From the NCBI RefSeq assembly GCF_030053115.1, contig NZ_CP125619.1:2109001-2173000 (forward strand): DNA of 64,000 nt, read 5' to 3'. The notes beneath the pieces are model-generated. The model was given only the letters and a program-made list of their open reading frames with translations. It was not told the DNA's origin and searched no databases. The translations under genes were made by a program, and so were the position numbers. The stretch's first letter is position 1; every line of letters begins with the position of its first letter. The stretch comes from Pseudomonas svalbardensis (GTDB taxonomy: Bacteria; Pseudomonadota; Gammaproteobacteria; Pseudomonadales; Pseudomonadaceae). This document shows positions 57,251 through 64,000 of the stretch, piece by piece.

Positions 57251-58816
57251 TCAGCGGTTAAACCGCTCCACCAACGAATACTGAGTATTCGCAGTCTTCG
57301 TCAGTTCTTCACTCAACAGCGCCGAGTGTTGAGCCTGTTCCGAGGTCTGATCCGCCAGTTGCGAGATGTTGCTGATGTTGCGGCTGATCTCTTCGGCGAC
57401 AGCGCTTTGCTCTTCAGTCGCCGCAGCGATCTGGGTGGTCATGTCGGTGATGTTGGCCACCGCTTCGCTGATCCCCACCAGTGCCTGATCCGCTTCCAGA
57501 ACCCGCGCCACACCTTCTTCGGCCTGGCGATGGCCAGCCTCCATGGTTTGCACCGCCGTGCTGGCGGTTTGCTGGAGCTTGGCGATCAAAGCATGGATCT
57601 GCCCGGTGGATTCGCTGGTGCGCTGCGCCAGTTGACGAACTTCGTCGGCGACCACCGCAAACCCACGACCCATTTCACCGGCACGGGCCGCTTCGATGGC
57701 GGCGTTCAAGGCCAGCAGGTTGGTCTGGTCGGCGATGCCTTTGATCACATCGACCACGCCACCGATTTCGTCGCTGTCCTTGGCCAGTTGAGTCACGGTC
57801 CGGCCGGTTTCACCGACCACCACCGACAGGCGCTGGATGGCTTCGCGGGTTTCCCCTGCGATGTCGCGGCCGCGACCAGTCAGGCGATTGGCTTCCTGAG
57901 TCGCATCGGCCGTGCGCTGCACGTGGCTGGCGACTTCCTGAGTGGTGGCGGCCATCTGATTGACGGCGGTGGCCACTTGCTCGGTTTCGACGCGTTGGCG
58001 TTCCAGACCGTTGGAGCTGTTATGCGCCAGGGTGTCGGACTGTTTCGCTTGGTCGCTCAGGTGCTCGGCGGTGTCCTGCAGACGGGTCAGGCAGGTTTTC
58101 AGGCGGGCTTCCTGGCTGAGGATCGACATCTCCAGACGTGCTTGAGCGCCGCGACTGTCGGTGTACATCTGCGCGATCAGCGGGTCAGAGGTTGTCTGCC
58201 CGGCCAGGTGCAGCAGGCGCTTGAGGCCGCGTTGTTGCCAGCTCAACCCCAACAGACCCAATGGCACCGACAGGCAGGCGGCCAACGCAAAACCCCATTG
58301 GGAATTGAGCGACGCACCGATCATGAAGCTCAGCTGGCTGACGAGGATGAACGGCAGCCAGTCCTGCAGCACCGGCAGCCATTTGTCCGTTGAAGGAATC
58401 GCCGACTTGCCCTGGTTGATGCGTTGGTAGAGCGCTTCGGCGCGGCGGATCTGCTCGGCGGTGGGTTTAACCCGAACCGATTCGTAACCGACCACCTGAT
58501 TGCCTTCGAAAACCGGCGTGACATAGGCGTTAACCCAGTAGTGATCACCGGTCTTGCAGCGATTCTTGACAATGCCCATCCATGGCAAGCCTTGTTTCAG
58601 TGTGCCCCACATGTGCGCGAATACCGCGGCCGGGACGTCAGGGTGACGGACCAGGTTATGCGGCGCACGGATCAGCTCTTCACGAGAATACCCACTGATC
58701 TCGACGAAGGCGTCGTTGCAGTAGGTGATCACGCCCTTGGCATCGGTGGTGGAAATCAACCGTTGCTGAGCCGGGAAGGTCCGTTCGCGTTGTGTGTTGG
58801 GCTGGTTATTACGCAT
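57251..58816 (-). CDS. Aer-like methyl-accepting chemotaxis receptor
   Basis: The 521-residue receptor has an N-terminal PAS domain (about 15-125; [20 protein letters not shown]), a hydrophobic segment (about 150-185) and a long C-terminal signalling domain with [33 protein letters not shown]. No periplasmic sensor is present, so it senses an internal signal such as redox or oxygen, like Aer. This fits its place beside respiratory genes, but its name is inference. Confidence 0.9.
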   Translation of the reverse strand: MRNNQPNTQRERTFPAQQRLISTTDAKGVITYCNDAFVEISGYSREELIRAPHNLVRHPDVPAAVFAHMWGTLKQGLPWMGIVKNRCKTGDHYWVNAYVTPVFEGNQVVGYESVRVKPTAEQIRRAEALYQRINQGKSAIPSTDKWLPVLQDWLPFILVSQLSFMIGASLNSQWGFALAACLSVPLGLLGLSWQQRGLKRLLHLAGQTTSDPLIAQMYTDSRGAQARLEMSILSQEARLKTCLTRLQDTAEHLSDQAKQSDTLAHNSSNGLERQRVETEQVATAVNQMAATTQEVASHVQRTADATQEANRLTGRGRDIAGETREAIQRLSVVVGETGRTVTQLAKDSDEIGGVVDVIKGIADQTNLLALNAAIEAARAGEMGRGFAVVADEVRQLAQRTSESTGQIHALIAKLQQTASTAVQTMEAGHRQAEEGVARVLEADQALVGISEAVANITDMTTQIAAATEEQSAVAEEISRNISNISQLADQTSEQAQHSALLSEELTKTANTQYSLVERFNR

Positions 58817-59228
58817 GGTGTTTTTTAATCCGCAAGACTTTGCAAGGCTTTGTCGGGTTGTCGGCTAGGGCCGGGATTTATTGAAAACTTTTTTCAACAC
58901 TCGTTGCCGGGCCTGAAAAATTGTTGTTGCCAAGCTCGGATCTCAGCGTTTCGATGCAGCTGGATGATGTGAGGTGGCGGCGTATGAAAGTGTTGTTGTG
59001 GGCCGTGCGTGGGTAGGGTGGGGCTCGAGAAATTTTCAATTCTGGCTTATTTAGAATAATCAGAGTTAACACGATTGACTTTTTCAAAGGCTCGGCCTAT
59101 GTCGCTTCTGCCCTGTTATTACGTACGCTAGGTCATGAGTTTGGTCGAGAAATCAAGGTGTGGCTCTGGGAACTAATTGAATTTTTATTAGTCGCTGCGC
59201 CCGATTGTTTTGGAAGATGGAGCGGCTA
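58817..59228. other. intergenic region before the polysaccharide cluster
   Basis: No gene is convincing. The DNA becomes more AT-rich after about 59030. I saw no JUMPstart/ops sequence. Confidence 0.4.
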
Positions 59229-59248
59229 TATAATGTTAAATAACATTA
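59205..59248 (+). promoter_or_regulatory. promoter with overlapping palindrome
   Basis: TTGTTT (59205-59210) and TATAAT (59229-59234), 18 bases apart, form a likely sigma-70 promoter. A perfect palindrome TAATGTTA-AA-TAACATTA (59231-59248) overlaps the -10 box and could be an operator. Confidence 0.55.
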
Positions 59249-59341
59249 CAGTGTCTGCTGTCTTCTGCCTTCGATTCCTTGAGTTTCGACGGAAAGCAGT
59301 CTTCGTTCATGGATGTAGTCGAGTATTAGGGAAGAGGTTTC

Positions 59342-60325
59342 GTGTGTATTTTGGGCTCTGATACTCCTCCTGGTTCCGTCGTTACCGATAGGAGCGGGTG
59401 CCGCACTGCAACAGTCGCAATATTGATGTGTACCTACAACGGTGAATCATTTCTAGCTGAGCAATTGGCCTCATTTGAGCGACAAGTCTATCGCTCGTGG
59501 ACGGTCTACGCCTCAGACGATGGCTCGCAAGACGGGACTTTGGACCTGCTGAAGATGTCAAGCGCTCAGTGGGAGCTGGGCCGCCTTCAGATCGTCGAGG
59601 GGCCTCGGCGCGGCTTCGTTGCCAATTTTCTCTCGTTGACCTGTCAGACAGATATAAAAGCAGAGTTTTATGCGTGGGCCGATCAGGACGATGTCTGGAA
59701 GGAGGATAAGCTTCAGAAAGCATTAGCATGGTTGAAGTCTATCCCTGCGCACATCCCAGCACTTTATTGTGGTCGCACCGAGCTGATTGGTGAGTCAGGC
59801 GTGTCCTTTGGGTATTCGCCCAAGTTCAGGCTTGCCCCAAATTTCTCCAATGCACTGGTTCAAAATATTGGTGGTGGTAACACCATGGTGTTTAACCAGG
59901 CGGCACGTGCGCTCCTGCAAGAGGCGGGCGATAAGCTGATTATCCCTTCTCACGATTGGTGGGCTTATCAGCTTGTCTCCGGGGCTGGAGGGCTTGTCCA
60001 TTATGATCCTGTACCCACGGTGCTATACCGCCAGCACGCCGAAAATCTGGTCGGTACCAACTCCAGTTGGTTCGCACGACTCAAGCGTTTACGTATGGCG
60101 TTTCAAGGGCGCTTTTACGAGTGGAATACTCAGAACATTCATGCGCTTGAAATAATGCGCCATCGCTTGAGCCAGGAACATCAAGCGAAACTCGCCCAGT
60201 TCAAAGCTGCTCGCGGGCAAAAACTTTTTCTAAGGATCCTGGGTTTCCAACGGGCTGGTCTTTACCGTCAGACCTTGTTTGGAAATCTGGGACTGATCTT
60301 CGCAACTTTACTGAAAAAGATCTAA
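59342..60325 (+). CDS. family 2 glycosyltransferase
   Basis: The 327-residue enzyme is a GT-A fold transferase with [34 protein letters not shown] and the catalytic WADQDDVW. It resembles rhamnosyl- or other sugar transferases of O-antigen clusters; the sugar is unknown. Translation starts at GTG 59342 with GGAAGAGG just upstream. It lies four bases before rfbB, in one operon. Confidence 0.87.
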   Translation: MCILGSDTPPGSVVTDRSGCRTATVAILMCTYNGESFLAEQLASFERQVYRSWTVYASDDGSQDGTLDLLKMSSAQWELGRLQIVEGPRRGFVANFLSLTCQTDIKAEFYAWADQDDVWKEDKLQKALAWLKSIPAHIPALYCGRTELIGESGVSFGYSPKFRLAPNFSNALVQNIGGGNTMVFNQAARALLQEAGDKLIIPSHDWWAYQLVSGAGGLVHYDPVPTVLYRQHAENLVGTNSSWFARLKRLRMAFQGRFYEWNTQNIHALEIMRHRLSQEHQAKLAQFKAARGQKLFLRILGFQRAGLYRQTLFGNLGLIFATLLKKI

Positions 60326-60329
60326 CTCA

Positions 60330-61400
60330 ATGACCATCTTAGTAACCGGCGGTGCAGGTTTTATCGGCGCGAATTTTGTGCTGGATTGGCTGGCACAGTC
60401 GAATGAACCAGTGATCAATCTGGACAAACTGACCTACGCAGGCAACCTCGATAATCTCAACAGCCTGGCCAGCGATGCGCGGCATGTTTTCGTGCATGGC
60501 GATATTGGCGACGGCGACCTGGTAGCGCGTTTGCTGGCTAAGCATCAGCCTCGTGCCATTCTGAACTTTGCTGCCGAATCTCATGTCGATCGCTCCATTC
60601 TTGGGCCGGAAGACTTCATCGAGACCAATATTGTCGGCACCTTCCGTTTGCTGGAGGCCGTACGCGCCTACTGGAAAGGCCTGGCGTCCGAAGCGCAGCA
60701 GGCTTTTCGCTTTCTGCATGTGTCTACCGACGAAGTCTATGGCTCACTGGCCAAAGACGAGCCAGCGTTCAGCGAACGCCATCAGTACGAGCCCAACAGC
60801 CCGTATTCTGCCAGCAAGGCTGCCAGCGATCATTTGGTCCGGGCTTATCATCACACCTATGGCCTGCCGGTACTGACGACCAATTGCTCGAATAACTACG
60901 GTCCGTTTCACTTCCCTGAAAAGCTCATTCCGCTGATGATCGTCAACGCCCTGTCAGGCAAGGCATTGCCGGTGTACGGTGACGGCCAACAGATTCGTGA
61001 CTGGCTGTATGTGAAAGACCACTGCAGTGCCATTCGCCGCGTGCTGGAAGCCGGTAGCGTCGGAGAGGTTTACAACGTCGGTGGTTGGAACGAGAAGCCC
61101 AATCTCGACATCGTTCACACCGTCTGCGCTTTGCTGGATGAGTTGCGTCCGCGCACTGATGGCCAGCCTTACAATGCACAAATCACCTACGTGACAGATC
61201 GCCCCGGGCATGACCGCCGTTACGCCATCGATGCCCGCAAGCTCGAGCGCGAACTGGGTTGGAAGCCGGCAGAAACCTTCGAAACCGGTATCCGCAAGAC
61301 AGTTCAGTGGTACCTGGATAACCAGGATTGGGTTAGCAATATCCAGTCTGGCGCTTACCGTGAGTGGGTGGAAAAAAATTACGCCGAGCGCACTGCATGA
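60330..61400 (+). CDS. rfbB: dTDP-glucose 4,6-dehydratase
   Basis: RfbB (RmlB) converts dTDP-glucose to dTDP-4-keto-6-deoxyglucose. The 356-residue protein has the Rossmann motif [10 protein letters not shown], the STDEVYGSL active-site loop and the [10 protein letters not shown] catalytic Tyr/Lys pair. It overlaps the next gene by four bases (ATGA). Confidence 0.97.
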   Translation: MTILVTGGAGFIGANFVLDWLAQSNEPVINLDKLTYAGNLDNLNSLASDARHVFVHGDIGDGDLVARLLAKHQPRAILNFAAESHVDRSILGPEDFIETNIVGTFRLLEAVRAYWKGLASEAQQAFRFLHVSTDEVYGSLAKDEPAFSERHQYEPNSPYSASKAASDHLVRAYHHTYGLPVLTTNCSNNYGPFHFPEKLIPLMIVNALSGKALPVYGDGQQIRDWLYVKDHCSAIRRVLEAGSVGEVYNVGGWNEKPNLDIVHTVCALLDELRPRTDGQPYNAQITYVTDRPGHDRRYAIDARKLERELGWKPAETFETGIRKTVQWYLDNQDWVSNIQSGAYREWVEKNYAERTA

Positions 61401-62293
61401 AAATCCTGCTACTCGGTAAAAACGGCCAGGTGGGGTGGGAGTTGCAACGCAGCCTTGCCCCGCTGGGGGAGTTGCTTGCACTGGACTCCCGGAGCCAGGA
61501 TTACTGCGGTGACCTGAATGATCTGACGGGGCTGTCGGCCACCGTACGGCGCTTTGCGCCTGACGTTATTGTCAACGCAGCGGCCTACACCGCTGTCGAC
61601 AAGGCCGAAAGCGAGCCGCAACTGGCGCGCCGGGTCAATGCCGAAGCGCCAGCAGTGCTGGCCCGGGAGGCAAAACGCTTGAATGCCTTGCTGGTGCATT
61701 ACTCCACCGATTATGTGTTCGCCGGAAATGGCGACACCCCTTGGCTGGAAAATGATCCGGTTGCTCCGTTGAGTGTCTACGGCTCCAGCAAGCTTGAGGG
61801 CGAGCAGGCGATTCAGGCTTCTGGCTGTTCTCACCTGATCTTTCGGACCAGTTGGGTGTATGCCGCGCGAGGCAACAACTTCGCCAAAACCATGCTGCGT
61901 CTGTCTCGGGAACGCGACAGTTTGAATGTGATCGACGATCAGTTTGGCGCCCCGACGGGCGCTGATTTGCTCGCCGATGTTACTGCTCATGCCATTCGGA
62001 CTCTGCGTCAACAACCGGAGCTGGGTGGGCTCTACCACTTTGCGGCAGCGGGCGAAACCACTTGGTGTCGCTACGCCCGCTTTGTGCTCGAGCAAGCCCA
62101 GGTGGCGGGGGTGGACCTTAAAGTGACCCCGACCATGGTCGGTGCGATAACGACAGAGGCTTACCCTACACCGGTCAAGCGACCGAACAACTCCCGACTC
62201 AATACCCAAAAACTGCAAAATGCCTTTGAGCTGCGCTTGCCTGACTGGCAAGCCGGTGTGGCACGGATGCTCATCGAAACACTAGAGAAATAA
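61397..62293 (+). CDS. rfbD: dTDP-4-dehydrorhamnose reductase
   Basis: RfbD (RmlD) makes dTDP-L-rhamnose in the last step of the pathway. The 298-residue protein has [25 protein letters not shown] and [10 protein letters not shown]. Its ATG at 61397 overlaps the rfbB stop. It requires the product of RfbC, whose gene here is broken. Confidence 0.96.
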   Translation: MKILLLGKNGQVGWELQRSLAPLGELLALDSRSQDYCGDLNDLTGLSATVRRFAPDVIVNAAAYTAVDKAESEPQLARRVNAEAPAVLAREAKRLNALLVHYSTDYVFAGNGDTPWLENDPVAPLSVYGSSKLEGEQAIQASGCSHLIFRTSWVYAARGNNFAKTMLRLSRERDSLNVIDDQFGAPTGADLLADVTAHAIRTLRQQPELGGLYHFAAAGETTWCRYARFVLEQAQVAGVDLKVTPTMVGAITTEAYPTPVKRPNNSRLNTQKLQNAFELRLPDWQAGVARMLIETLEK

Positions 62294-62295
62294 GC

Positions 62296-63180
62296 ATGCT
62301 CAATCGTAAAGGAATCATCCTGGCCGGCGGCTCAGGTACTCGTCTGCACCCTGCAACATTGGCCATCTCCAAGCAGTTGCTGCCGGTTTACGACAAACCG
62401 ATGATCTATTATCCGCTGACCACCCTCATGCTGGCGGGCATCCGCGATATCCTGATCATCTCCACGCCGCAGGACACTCCGCGTTTTGAGCAGTTGCTGG
62501 GGGACGGTGCCAGGTGGGGATTGAACATTTCCTACGCCGTGCAGGCCTCTCCGGATGGACTGGCGCAAGCCTTCATCATTGGTGAAGACTTCATCGGCAA
62601 TGATCCGTCTGCCCTGGTGCTCGGTGACAACATCTATCACGGCCACCATTTTAATGAGCTGCTGAAAAACGCAATGGCGCGGCAAGAGGGCGCCAGCGTC
62701 TTTGCCTACCACGTCAATGACCCGGAACGTTACGGCGTCGTTGAGTTTGATGCTCAAGGCAAGGCCATCAGCCTGGAAGAGAAACCACTTCAGCCGAAGT
62801 CGAACTACGCAGTAACCGGTCTGTATTTCTACGACCAGCAAGTCGTCGAGATTGCCAAAAGCATCGCGCCGTCGCCTCGTGGCGAACTGGAAATTACCGA
62901 CCTCAACCGCATCTATCTGGAGCAAGGTAGCTTGTCGGTGGAAATCATGGGCCGCGGCTACGCCTGGCTGGATACCGGCACCCACGATTCATTACTTGAA
63001 GCCAGCCATTTCATCGCCACGCTGGAACATCGCCAGGGCCTAAAAGTTGCATGTCCTGAAGAGATTGCCTTTCGGCAAAAGTGGATCTCTGCAGAACAGC
63101 TTGAAAAACTCGCAGCCCCGCTTACCAAAAATGGCTACGGCCAATACCTCAAACGCATCCTGCATGAGACGATTTTCTGA
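62296..63180 (+). CDS. rfbA: glucose-1-phosphate thymidylyltransferase
   Basis: RfbA (RmlA) makes dTDP-glucose, the first step. The 294-residue protein has [35 protein letters not shown], the nucleotide loop, LGDNIYHG and the conserved [15 protein letters not shown]. Its stop overlaps the next ATG by one base. Confidence 0.97.
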   Translation: MLNRKGIILAGGSGTRLHPATLAISKQLLPVYDKPMIYYPLTTLMLAGIRDILIISTPQDTPRFEQLLGDGARWGLNISYAVQASPDGLAQAFIIGEDFIGNDPSALVLGDNIYHGHHFNELLKNAMARQEGASVFAYHVNDPERYGVVEFDAQGKAISLEEKPLQPKSNYAVTGLYFYDQQVVEIAKSIAPSPRGELEITDLNRIYLEQGSLSVEIMGRGYAWLDTGTHDSLLEASHFIATLEHRQGLKVACPEEIAFRQKWISAEQLEKLAAPLTKNGYGQYLKRILHETIF

Positions 63181-63413
63181 TGAAAGTTACACCATTAGCC
63201 ATATCTGACGTCGTGCTGTTTGAGCCCAAGGTATTCGGCGATGAGCGTGGCTTTTTCTTTGAGCGCTTCAATCATCGCGATTTCGAAGAAGCTATTAGCC
63301 GCTCTGTGCAGTTCGTGCAGGACAATCACTCGCGCTCAATCAAAGGCGTGCAGCGAGGCCTGCACTACCAGGTACAGCGGGTTTTTCTTGAGCAGGCCGA
63401 GGTCTTCGGCTGA
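63180..63413 (+). pseudogene. rfbC: dTDP-4-dehydrorhamnose 3,5-epimerase, internally deleted
   Basis: The frame begins as normal RfbC (RmlC): [38 protein letters not shown] to NHSRSIKGVQRGLHYQVQ. It then jumps to RVFLEQAEVFG and a stop, which looks like the C-terminal end of RfbC. The whole is 77 residues instead of about 181, so roughly 100 internal codons are missing while the frame is kept. The catalytic histidine near residue 64 remains, but the catalytic Tyr and the rest of the barrel are gone, so the product should be inactive. Its stop overlaps the next gene's start (TGATG). Confidence 0.85.
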
Positions 63414-64000
63414 TGCAGGATTTTTCCACCAGCCCCGTAGAAATGGTTGCCAGTTTTTGGCGTAATCGTGCCCTTATAAAGGCGCTTACCAAGCGAGAAA
63501 TATTAGGGCGCTATCGTGGCTCCATTCTTGGTATGTTGTGGTCTTTATTTAATCCGATATTGATGCTTGGCGTTTATACCTTTGTATTTAGCGTGGTGTT
63601 TAATGCCCGCTGGGGGGCGGGAGGGGGTTCAAAAACAGAATATGCTCTGGTGTTATTTGCTGGTCTCATAGTATTTAGTTTGTTTTCAGATTGTGTTGGG
63701 CGTGCACCAAGTTTGATTTTGTCGAATGTTAACTACGTCAAAAAAGTGGTGTTCCCATTAGAGGTTCTACCTTGGGTTTCGCTGGGCGCCGCGTTATTTC
63801 ATGGATTCATCAGTCTACTTGTCTGGCTGATATTTTATGGTGTCTTTATCGGTCTTCCTACTTTAACTGTGCTGCTGTTACCATTGGTAATTTTGCCGCT
63901 TTTAATGTTTTCAATGGGCATTTCCTGGGCGCTTGCGTCATTAGGCGTGTATCTGCGTGATATTTCACAGATCATTGGTGTGGTCATTACGATGCTAATG
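63413..64000 (+). CDS. wzm: Wzm-type ABC-2 polysaccharide exporter permease, partial
   Basis: The reading frame from ATG 63413 runs off the right edge with 196 codons. It reads MQDFSTSPVEMVASFWRNRALIKALTKREILGRYRGSILGMLWSLFNPILMLGVYTFVFSVVF, the hallmark of ABC-2 type membrane subunits that export O-antigen or similar polymers. At least four hydrophobic segments are seen. The ATPase partner Wzt is expected beyond the window. The DNA is AT-richer than the core, as usual for such clusters. Confidence 0.88.
   Translation, partial: MQDFSTSPVEMVASFWRNRALIKALTKREILGRYRGSILGMLWSLFNPILMLGVYTFVFSVVFNARWGAGGGSKTEYALVLFAGLIVFSLFSDCVGRAPSLILSNVNYVKKVVFPLEVLPWVSLGAALFHGFISLLVWLIFYGVFIGLPTLTVLLLPLVILPLLMFSMGISWALASLGVYLRDISQIIGVVITMLM

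Noticed and set aside
58817..59341. JUMPstart/ops element before the polysaccharide genes
   Set aside because: I looked for GGCGGTAGC-type sequences and found none.

Overview
The window is chromosomal DNA from a GC-rich gammaproteobacterium of the genus Pseudomonas, most likely the P. fluorescens group. This rests on gene content and order: dnaX-ybaB-recR, apt-anr-hemN, ccoS-ccoI-ccoH-ccoG and two tandem cco operons occur in this order in pseudomonads. The many paired palindromes built on a GGGAGCGAGCCTGCTCGCGA-type core are also typical of fluorescent pseudomonads. No tool was run, so the taxonomic call is inference.

Layout. 1-5.4 kb: the 5' part of a nasS-like nitrate sensor, then pyrD, rmf (ribosome hibernation) with a hairpin-rich leader, and rlmL. 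5.4-13.7 kb: a CHASE-PAS-GGDEF protein, dacB, a YggL-family gene, a benE-like transporter divergent from a GntR/FCD regulator, then an IS110-family element inserted inside a REP palindrome. 13.7-20.8 kb: a purine-catabolism operon (xdhA-xdhB-xdhC-guaD) divergent from a GntR regulator, with two operator-like repeats between them. 20.8-29.1 kb: smc, zipA, ligA and a zinc-metallopeptidase-like gene. 29.2-37.1 kb: 4.5S RNA (ffs), a small XRE regulator, a PAS-GGDEF-EAL protein, a solute-binding protein, dnaX, ybaB, a CurA-like reductase and recR. 37.2-55.7 kb: acyl-CoA dehydrogenase, apt, and a micro-aerobic respiration block: anr, hemN, a DsbD/TauE-like membrane protein, ccoS, ccoI, ccoH, ccoG, an inserted metallophosphoesterase, and two complete ccoNOQP operons. 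55.7-58.8 kb: an alpha/beta hydrolase, an unknown small protein and an Aer-like chemotaxis receptor. 59.3-64 kb: the start of a polysaccharide/O-antigen cluster: glycosyltransferase, rfbB, rfbD, rfbA, an internally deleted rfbC, and the start of a Wzm-type ABC exporter permease.

How parts work together. Anr is the oxygen-sensing FNR-type regulator. Good FNR/ANR boxes lie upstream of hemN, ccoG and the second ccoN, with a weaker one upstream of the first ccoN. This fits a local regulon in which Anr drives heme synthesis, cbb3 oxidase assembly (CcoGHIS) and the oxidases themselves. The xdh/guaD operon converts guanine to xanthine and then to urate.

The most interesting signal is the IS110 element at about 12449-13616. 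Its 5' noncoding end can fold into a two-loop RNA. Two short segments in the first loop match the left and right halves of the REP site in which the element sits, directly flanking a CT core dinucleotide. This is the layout expected of a bridge RNA that directs the recombinase to REP sequences. A second notable feature is rfbC, where only the N-terminal third and the last residues remain, joined in frame.
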